Below are positions 22,678-27,556 of a DNA stretch of 27,556 bases, one piece after another (positions within the stretch are counted from its first letter, which is position 1; every line of letters begins with the position of its first letter). The notes under the pieces were generated by a model. It was not told where the DNA came from, ran no database searches, and was given only the letters and a program-made list of their open reading frames with translations. The DNA comes from Bacteriovoracaceae bacterium (GTDB lineage Bacteria; Bdellovibrionota; Bacteriovoracia; Bacteriovoracales; Bacteriovoracaceae), in NCBI GenBank assembly GCA_023146355.1, contig JAGLCH010000334.1:1-27556 (forward strand), given 5' to 3'. The position numbers and the translations under genes were made by a program.

Positions 22678-24189
22678 CTATTTGCGTTTCTTCGAATAAA
22701 ACACAGATGCACCCTTATGAAGGGGAACTGTAACCCCACGTCGCATCGATCGCAAGGTAATATTGTTTGCCTGAACACTTCTTTTTGCTAGCTCGCTTGT
22801 TTGGTCAACAAGTGTCGAAAGTAACTTTTCAACAACTAATTTGTCGGTATCTTTGTGAGTTACGATAAGTGCAGTCACTCCAACCGTCTTAATTTTTCCT
22901 TTCTGACCCTTATAAGTGTTTCCAGGAAGGATCATTGGGATAACAGGAATTGTTTGTGTAAGCTTTTTAATGATTTTCCCGTGAAGCGACACAATATGAA
23001 TGGGGTGTTCTTCATTTAATTTATTAAGTGCAGTGAGAGGAACAGCTCCTGTTAGAAAAATTGCATCAACCGCATTATTTTTCAGCTCAGCGATTGCTGA
23101 ACGAAATGATGTTTCACGAATTTCAGAAAAATCACTTCTGGTAAACCCATGGGCCTTGATCACCTGGATAGCATCTGCTCTATGTCCAGATCCCTTTACT
23201 CCAATACTGATTTTCTTTCCCGTAAGGTCTGAAAACTTTCTTATATTTGCCTTTTTAAGAGTTACGATCATAAAAGCTTCTGGATAAAGAGCAGCAACAG
23301 CTCGCATATCCTTCATAGGAATTGAATCTTTAAATAGCTCTGTCCCTTTGTATGCCATTGCGGCCATGTCACTTTGGACAATTGAGAAAACAACTTTTTT
23401 CTCATTTACGAGGTGACAGTTTTCAACGCTTCCAGAGGTGGCATAGGCCTTGGTTTTATTCTTTTTCTGACTTAAATCTTCAAGTCCTTTTCCAATTGCA
23501 AAGTAGTTGCCAAGTGGAGAGCCTGTGGCGATAGTAACCACGCCATTTTGCATTGCCGAGTACATTCTCGCCTTTTGAAGAATTTTTTGCAGCTCGAACT
23601 CGGCGACTTGAATGATTTTACTATCCTGCTTTCCATCCATTTCTGAGAAAATATTTCCAAGAATTTTTAGTTTCTTTTTATACTCAGGTAGATTGCTGTC
23701 GTACTCTTCAGACTCATCAATTTCGGCCACAAATTTCTTTTGTCCTCCCGCTTTTCCTTTGAGCTGTTTATACTTTGGAGCAGCGATGGCCCACTTTCCA
23801 TCTATTTTTTTGTAGCTTGCAGTACCAAATACAGTAAGGACATCGCCCTTCTTATTTCCAACTGATTTAATGCCTTGAACACCAGAAGCTGTTGCTCCGA
23901 GAATGTATGATAGGGATCCAACATTTAGAGTATTCCAGTCTGTGAGTTTATAATCACTCTTAAACTCAAGGTCTGCTTTATAGTAGACCATTAAGCGCTT
24001 AACAGATTCACCAATCTCAGAGTAACTGTAACTCCCTCTACGACTAAGTTTTTTTACCTTCAGTAGATCCTTCTGAAATTCTGTATCGAGCTTAGTTTGT
24101 AGCTCTACATTGAGTGCCTTCCCATCTGGTCCATTGCTACAACCAAGTACCGACACCAAAATAAAGATATATGTTAATAACTTTTTCAT
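22678..24189 (-). CDS. TAXI-family solute-binding lipoprotein with an extra N-terminal domain
   Basis: This is a 503-residue lipoprotein: signal MKKLLTYIFILVSVLGC with lipobox cysteine Cys17. The C-terminal part (about 215-503) is a TAXI (TRAP-associated extracytoplasmic immunogenic) binding domain. It begins VVTIATGSPLGNYFAIGKGL and continues with ATSGSVENCHLV, FSIVQSDMAAMAYKG and KKISIGVKGSGHRADA. Known TAXI proteins of this type bind glutamate or glutamine. Residues about 20-195 form an additional domain containing VFGTASYKKIDGKWAIA, whose family I do not recognise. No DctQ/DctM TRAP membrane genes are present. Instead gltS lies 9 bases upstream, so this protein probably serves the glutamate symporter. 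It has a GGGAG ribosome site. Confidence 0.85.
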   Translation of the reverse strand: MKKLLTYIFILVSVLGCSNGPDGKALNVELQTKLDTEFQKDLLKVKKLSRRGSYSYSEIGESVKRLMVYYKADLEFKSDYKLTDWNTLNVGSLSYILGATASGVQGIKSVGNKKGDVLTVFGTASYKKIDGKWAIAAPKYKQLKGKAGGQKKFVAEIDESEEYDSNLPEYKKKLKILGNIFSEMDGKQDSKIIQVAEFELQKILQKARMYSAMQNGVVTIATGSPLGNYFAIGKGLEDLSQKKNKTKAYATSGSVENCHLVNEKKVVFSIVQSDMAAMAYKGTELFKDSIPMKDMRAVAALYPEAFMIVTLKKANIRKFSDLTGKKISIGVKGSGHRADAIQVIKAHGFTRSDFSEIRETSFRSAIAELKNNAVDAIFLTGAVPLTALNKLNEEHPIHIVSLHGKIIKKLTQTIPVIPMILPGNTYKGQKGKIKTVGVTALIVTHKDTDKLVVEKLLSTLVDQTSELAKRSVQANNITLRSMRRGVTVPLHKGASVFYSKKRK

Positions 24190-24198
24190 GGTTACTCC

Positions 24199-25407
24199 CT
24201 AGTTTACAAATGGTAGTGCGAGGTAAAGCTGCAGTACAAAGGTGTTAGTAATATCAATAAAGAATGCTCCAACCATTGGAACAACTAAGAATGCCTGAGG
24301 GGATGCGCCGTACCGTGAAACAAGTGCCTCCATATTTGCAACTGCTGTTGGCGTTGCACCAAGTCCAAATCCACAGTGGCCACCAGCGATAATTGCAGCG
24401 TTGTAGTCCTTTCCCATAGTCCTAAAAGTAATGAAGTATGTGTACAGGATAAGAACAGAAGTCTGAACCATAAGAATCAAAAGCATTGGACCCGCAAGGT
24501 TCATCAACTCCCAAATTCGAAGGGACATCAATGCTAAGGCCAAGAAAATGGAGAGGGCCATAGTTCCCCAAAGGTCAACGCACTCTGAGCTGATTTTATA
24601 CTTACCAGAAAAGTCAGCGACATTTGTCAGTACAATTCCCACTAGCAGTGGGCAGATAAATGAAGGAAGTGGAATTCCAATTCCCTTAAAGAAGCTATAC
24701 ATCGTCGTACCAATGGCGATACAGAATGTTAGAATCAGCATTGTCTCCATCATGCGCCTAGGAGTCACCCTTTCAGTTATATCGGGGTTGAAATTTACCT
24801 CATGCTCGCCATCGGTCGTTTCAACAGGATCGGGAGAAAGGTTATATTTTGTAATAAGTCTTCGAGTTACTGGACCACCAATCAGGCCGCCGAGAATCAG
24901 GCCAAATGTGGCACAGGCCATAGCAAGCTCAAAGGCACCCTGAAGATTTTGAGTGCCAGCAAACATCTCAGCATAAGTTGCACCAGTTCCATGTCCACCC
25001 GACAGGGTAACTGATCCTGCGAGAAGGCCACTAAGTGGATTAAGGTCAGTTGCAATGGCGAGAAATACACCTACTCCGTTTTGAACAATAAGATAAATAG
25101 TTGCGACAAGAAGGAAAAGAGCAACTTTAGGCCCCCCTTTTACTAAGAGCTTAAAGCTTGCTCCAAGTCCAACGGTTGTAAAGAATGCCAACATTAAAGG
25201 ACCCTTTAGGGTCATATCGAAGGTGAAACTTATATTAAAGAAAGAAAACACCACCCAATTTAAAAGAGCAAATGCAATTCCACCGACAACAGGTTCCGGT
25301 ATATTGTTTCGTTTAAGGAATTTAACCTTCGCATTTAAGAAATAACCCAGGAATAAAATAACAAGAGCTACTGCCATAGTTTGGATCATCGATAATTGGA
25401 TGTTCAT
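24199..25407 (-). CDS. gltS: Sodium/glutamate symporter
   Basis: GltS is an inner-membrane secondary transporter that imports glutamate with sodium. The 402 residues are almost entirely hydrophobic helices. The two inverted-repeat pore regions, with SGGHGTGATYAEMF (about 135-148) and AGGHCGFGLGATPTAVANMEAL (about 342-363), are hallmark motifs of the family. Length matches the E. coli protein (401). Transcription starts in the divergent region upstream of carD, and a GAGGGG site precedes the ATG. The next gene is a TAXI-type binding lipoprotein, an unusual partner because ordinary GltS works without a binding protein. Imported glutamate also feeds the glutamyl-tRNA used by HemA, though this link is only metabolic. 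Confidence 0.93.
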   Translation of the reverse strand: MNIQLSMIQTMAVALVILFLGYFLNAKVKFLKRNNIPEPVVGGIAFALLNWVVFSFFNISFTFDMTLKGPLMLAFFTTVGLGASFKLLVKGGPKVALFLLVATIYLIVQNGVGVFLAIATDLNPLSGLLAGSVTLSGGHGTGATYAEMFAGTQNLQGAFELAMACATFGLILGGLIGGPVTRRLITKYNLSPDPVETTDGEHEVNFNPDITERVTPRRMMETMLILTFCIAIGTTMYSFFKGIGIPLPSFICPLLVGIVLTNVADFSGKYKISSECVDLWGTMALSIFLALALMSLRIWELMNLAGPMLLILMVQTSVLILYTYFITFRTMGKDYNAAIIAGGHCGFGLGATPTAVANMEALVSRYGASPQAFLVVPMVGAFFIDITNTFVLQLYLALPFVN

Positions 25408-25421
25408 TGTCCCCTCAATGT

Positions 25422-25431
25422 AATTCGAATT
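25422..25431. promoter_or_regulatory. 10-bp perfect palindrome upstream of gltS
   Basis: AATTCGAATT is a perfect palindrome 15 bases upstream of the gltS ATG. Its place in the untranslated leader could suit a repressor site, but a 10-bp A/T-rich palindrome also occurs by chance, so the call is weak. Confidence 0.2.
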
Positions 25432-25463
25432 AAATAATGTATTTGAACTAAGAACTTATCGGA

Positions 25464-25491
25464 CTAATCTTCATAATTCTTGAAGGATTAG
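25464..25491. promoter_or_regulatory. Inverted repeat in the gltS / carD divergent region, possible operator
   Basis: The arms CTAATC-TTCA and TGAA-g-GATTAG pair over 10 bases with one bulged G and a 7-base centre. It lies about 57 bases upstream of the gltS start, in a 260-base divergent region that otherwise holds only the carD promoter and the gltS leader. It could be a regulator site for gltS or a structure in the gltS transcript if transcription starts upstream of it. No -35/-10 pair for gltS is convincing. Confidence 0.4.
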
Positions 25492-25640
25492 ATTGGGCAT
25501 AACGCGTCAAAAAAATCCCCTCATGGATAGCAATAAGGAAAAGCTTATCTCAGTAAACCTTTAGTGGATTCCTTAAATCTGATGTGGTAGTTTAACTCTT
25601 CGGATTTAATCTTGGCCTATAAACTAGATATTTCCGGCAT

Positions 25641-25646
25641 TATAAT
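25641..25646 (+). promoter_or_regulatory. -10 element of the carD promoter
   Basis: A perfect TATAAT ends 21 bases before the carD ATG. A start site 7 bases downstream would give a leader of about 15 bases that still includes the AAGGAGAT ribosome site. The -35 region at the proper distance (TATAAA or near) is poor, as often seen for promoters helped by CarD-type or other activators. Confidence 0.5.
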
Positions 25647-25667
25647 CACAAGTAAGGAGATACCGGT

Positions 25668-26135
25668 ATGAGCGCTAAGATGGCAGTCGATGACAGAGTA
25701 ATTTCAAGCCGTTTCGGAGTTGGAACAATTACAGGTATAGATGATATGGCAGGAAGTGATTTCTTCATAATCACACCGGATGAATCAACCTTAAGAGTAA
25801 TGGTACCCTGCACATCAACAAATCAAATGAGACATCTTGCTAAGCCATCTAGACTTGAAGGAGTTCTCGAAACTCTGAGCAAGGCAACTCCAATGTCTAA
25901 ATTTGAATCAAAGAAAGACATGATTGCTCACTACAAGGAACTGGCAAAAGGTTGTTCACTCCAAGACACAATTGACGCAATCAGTCAGCTAACAATGCAA
26001 CCCAACAAGGGTGCGATGGAGCAAAAGCTCTTGAAGACGATGATCGATACTCTCTCACTAGAGATTTCCACTGTTATGGACCAGAATATTGATGCAGCAA
26101 AGGAAACGATCCTTGCAAGATTAGGCAATCAGTAG
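25668..26135 (+). CDS. CarD/CdnL-like RNA polymerase-binding regulator
   Basis: The protein (155 residues) has an N-terminal CarD/TRCF RNA-polymerase-interacting domain: VDDRVISSRFGVGTITGID, a strand turn, and a VMVPC strand before the RHLAKPSRL stretch (about 57-66). The rest (about 70-155) is helical, as in CdnL, where it contacts promoter DNA near -10 and stabilises the open complex. The Cys in VMVPCTSTNQMR stands in the VMVP-xxx-A region of the family. The protein matches the size of CdnL from delta-type proteobacteria. A strong AAGGAGAT site precedes it. It is followed after 110 bases by rpsU, which may have its own promoter, so growth-rate control of both is plausible. Confidence 0.82.
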   Translation: MSAKMAVDDRVISSRFGVGTITGIDDMAGSDFFIITPDESTLRVMVPCTSTNQMRHLAKPSRLEGVLETLSKATPMSKFESKKDMIAHYKELAKGCSLQDTIDAISQLTMQPNKGAMEQKLLKTMIDTLSLEISTVMDQNIDAAKETILARLGNQ

Positions 26136-26245
26136 TAAGGTGCTATGGACTGTGGGACAAATTTGAGCCCAGTATCATATGTTTCATTTAATATTGCGCT
26201 ACATATAAGCTTTAAGTTTATAAGATAAAGGAAGTAGGAACTAAA

Positions 26246-26476
26246 ATGGCAAAAAACGACGACATTGCACTAAAAGTAGAGTTAAAAGAAGGCGACGGAG
26301 CTGAGTGGGCGATCAAGAAGTTCAGCAGACTTTGTCAAAAATGTGGAATTCTTGGTGTTTATAGAGCTAAGAAACATCACAGAAAGCCATCGATTGAATT
26401 AAAAGAAAAAACAGAAAAAGCTCTTAAGAGAAGACTGAAGGACGACAGACGTCGCAAAACTAGAGGAAAAATCTAG
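26246..26476 (+). CDS. rpsU: Small ribosomal subunit protein bS21
   Basis: bS21 is a small basic protein of the 30S platform near the anti-Shine-Dalgarno region. This one has 76 residues, slightly longer than the usual 60-70. It shows the family pattern: a short acidic lead with VELKEGDGAEWAIKKF, then LCQKCGILGVYRAKKHHRKPS, and a very basic helical tail RRLKDDRRRKTRGKI. A GGAAG ribosome site lies about 9 bases upstream. The 110-base gap from carD contains A/T-rich candidates for a promoter (for example TATAAG near 26205) but none is convincing. A strong terminator follows 21 bases after the stop. Confidence 0.93.
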   Translation: MAKNDDIALKVELKEGDGAEWAIKKFSRLCQKCGILGVYRAKKHHRKPSIELKEKTEKALKRRLKDDRRRKTRGKI

Positions 26477-26497
26477 ACTTCAATCTCTTTAGATTAT

Positions 26498-26527
26498 AAA
26501 AAAGCCACGATTCGTCGTGGCTTTTTT
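26498..26527. terminator. Bidirectional intrinsic terminator between rpsU and the DUF1904 gene
   Basis: A perfect 7-bp G/C-containing stem (GCCACGA with TCGTGGC) closes a TTCG tetraloop and is flanked by six A on the left and six T on the right. In both directions it gives a stem followed by a U-tract, so it ends rpsU transcription rightward and the DUF1904 gene leftward (8 bases after that gene's stop). Confidence 0.95.
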
Positions 26528-26535
26528 ATTTGTGT

Positions 26536-26913
26536 TTACCACTCTAGGATTTCACCCCTATCATAAACCATTCCACTTCGCGCCAGATTAAGGTTGATGA
26601 AGATCTCTTCTCGCTCAAAACCTAAAAGACCAAATGACTCTGTCACAGAATTTATCACGCGTTTAGCCGCCCCATCTGAGTTGAAATCAGGTATGAGAAT
26701 ATTGATAATAAGGGGATGGCCTTTATCATGGTAATGCCCATGACTCTCCCCTACAAGGTAGTGACCGTTGTCAAAATATTCCCAGGTTACAGTAATAAAC
26801 TCAGGTGGAATATCTGTGGCCATTGAAAGGTTGGAAGAAACGGTTGATAGTGCATCCGAAATATCGAACCCCGAAACTGCTACTGGCAATGATTTTATAT
26901 GTACAAAAGGCAT
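26536..26913 (-). CDS. DUF1904 family protein, tautomerase-like fold
   Basis: The 125-residue protein begins MPFVHIKSLP, giving a Pro in the position used as the general base (Pro1) by MIF and 4-oxalocrotonate tautomerases. It ends GMVYDRGEILEW, close to the DUF1904 pattern of a Tyr-containing tail after a VxF/INLN strand. FITVTWEYFDNGHYLV and HPLIINILIPD (about 41-84) are the two central strands. DUF1904 proteins are small, cytoplasmic and of unknown function, and only the fold suggests tautomerase activity. It has an excellent AGGAGG ribosome site, is monocistronic, and shares the terminator with rpsU. Confidence 0.7.
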   Translation of the reverse strand: MPFVHIKSLPVAVSGFDISDALSTVSSNLSMATDIPPEFITVTWEYFDNGHYLVGESHGHYHDKGHPLIINILIPDFNSDGAAKRVINSVTESFGLLGFEREEIFINLNLARSGMVYDRGEILEW

Positions 26914-26962
26914 GCTTCCTCCTATTCGAATTATAGCAATTTCCCCTCTAAAGGAATAGTGA

Positions 26963-26968
26963 TATGAT
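26963..26968 (+). promoter_or_regulatory. -10 element upstream of the pentapeptide-repeat gene
   Basis: TATGAT lies 18 bases before the ATG, with TTCCCC 16 bases upstream as a poor -35. It is the only reasonable -10 in the 73-base gap between the two divergent genes. An AAGGAGAT ribosome site follows it. Confidence 0.35.
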
Positions 26969-26986
26969 TTACGCCAAGGAGATACG

Positions 26987-27553
26987 ATGACAAACTACTT
27001 TGATGGTGAGCGTTTTGACGATCTAACAAGTCTACCTGCTAACCTCGATGAGGTAGAATTTTTAGGCTGTGAATTTATCGGACTAGATCTGTCGGAAATA
27101 TCTCTTCGTGGCGCTAAGTTTATTGAGTGCAATTTTTTAAAGTGCAACCTATCAAACTGCAACATAACCAATGCAAGCTTGCGTGATATCGAGTTTAAAA
27201 GCTGTAAGCTTCTTGGAGTGAACTGGGGAAGTGCAAAGTCTTTTTTTGATCTTAAGGTATGTGATTCAAATTTAGATTACTGTATTTTCAATAATACCAA
27301 TATTCAAGGAGCTTTATTTAAGGGCTCAATGCTCCGTCACTGTGAATTTGCTGAGGCCAAAATTTGTAAGGCAACATTTGATGATTGTGACCTCGAGGCA
27401 GCACTTTTTCACCACACCAACTTAGAACAGGCGGACTTCAGGGAAGCAAGAAATTACTTCATTGATGTATCTAATAACCGAGTAAAAGGGGCACTGTTTT
27501 CCTTACCAGGTGCCCTATCCCTCTTTTCCCCACTGGGAATTATCATAGAGTAA
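26987..27553 (+). CDS. Pentapeptide-repeat protein, Qnr-like
   Basis: The 188-residue protein is built of repeated five-residue units of the A(D/N)Lxx kind from about 18 to 165, for example GCEFIGLDLSEISLRGAKFI and ALFHHTNLEQADFREA. These should form a right-handed square beta-helix. It ends VKGALFSLPGALSLFSPLGIIIE, resembling the C-terminal helix of Qnr/MfpA-like proteins that mimic DNA and bind gyrase. Cysteines are unusually frequent in the central repeats. Gyrase protection is a family possibility only, because many such proteins have other or unknown roles. It is complete, with TAA at 27551-27553, and has a strong AAGGAGAT ribosome site. Confidence 0.85.
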   Translation: MTNYFDGERFDDLTSLPANLDEVEFLGCEFIGLDLSEISLRGAKFIECNFLKCNLSNCNITNASLRDIEFKSCKLLGVNWGSAKSFFDLKVCDSNLDYCIFNNTNIQGALFKGSMLRHCEFAEAKICKATFDDCDLEAALFHHTNLEQADFREARNYFIDVSNNRVKGALFSLPGALSLFSPLGIIIE

Positions 27554-27556
27554 CTT

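Noticed and set aside
24548..24943. A 131-codon plus-strand frame inside gltS
   Set aside because: It is antisense to the well-supported symporter and shows no recognisable domain.
1..27556. CRISPR arrays, insertion sequences, prophage genes, tRNA or rRNA genes
   Set aside because: I saw no regularly spaced repeats, transposase motifs, phage genes or tRNA-like cloverleaf sequences.

Overview
The window is chromosomal DNA of roughly 40% G+C, densely packed with genes, with no insertion sequence, phage gene, CRISPR array, tRNA or rRNA that I could see. The gene set suggests a Gram-negative, aerobic or microaerobic bacterium: complete-looking tetrapyrrole genes, cytochrome bd oxidase, a Lol-like exporter, an outer-membrane barrel protein, a CarD-type regulator and bS21. 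The low G+C, the CarD-like protein, the compact HemC-HemD and HemA, and the style of the lipid genes would fit a marine Bdellovibrionota (Bacteriovorax/Halobacteriovorax-like). That assignment is an inference and was not tested by any search.

Region 1 (1-7944, minus strand) is one tightly spaced transcription unit read cydA-cydB-hemA-hemC(D)-hemB-hemL-hemE. It joins the haem-containing bd oxidase to the C5 pathway that makes its haem precursors: glutamyl-tRNA to glutamate semialdehyde, aminolevulinate, porphobilinogen, hydroxymethylbilane, uroporphyrinogen III and coproporphyrinogen III. hemE runs off the left edge. hemA is unusually short, hemC carries a C-terminal HemD-like extension, and a strong 10-bp hairpin sits between cydB and hemA.

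Region 2 (8200-11080, plus strand) holds a GreA/GreB-like protein with a structured leader, a diacylglycerol-kinase-family lipid kinase, and a homologue of cyanobacterial acyl-ACP reductase (AAR). The AAR gene ends tail-to-tail with the next operon, their stop codons overlapping.

Region 3 (11077-25407, minus strand) is a run of eleven genes with overlaps or very short gaps. It starts with gltS and a TAXI-type solute-binding lipoprotein, which look like a pair. It continues with a DUF3419/BtaA-like aminocarboxypropyl transferase, a formyltransferase, an alpha/beta-hydrolase fused to an OleC-like AMP ligase, a UbiA prenyltransferase and a rifampin-phosphotransferase-like dikinase. It ends with a LolD-like ATPase, an FtsX/LolC-like permease, a LolA-like periplasmic carrier and an outer-membrane beta-barrel. 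Read together, the nine genes after the transporter look like a pathway that builds an unusual lipid or lipid-linked metabolite and passes it to the outer membrane. No part of that product assignment is proven by the sequence. This cluster and the TAXI-GltS pair are the best candidates for an undescribed system.

Region 4 (25408-27556) has a divergent regulatory region, a CarD-like RNA-polymerase-binding protein and rpsU on the plus strand, then a textbook bidirectional terminator. A DUF1904 tautomerase-like gene lies on the minus strand and a pentapeptide-repeat protein on the plus strand at the right edge.
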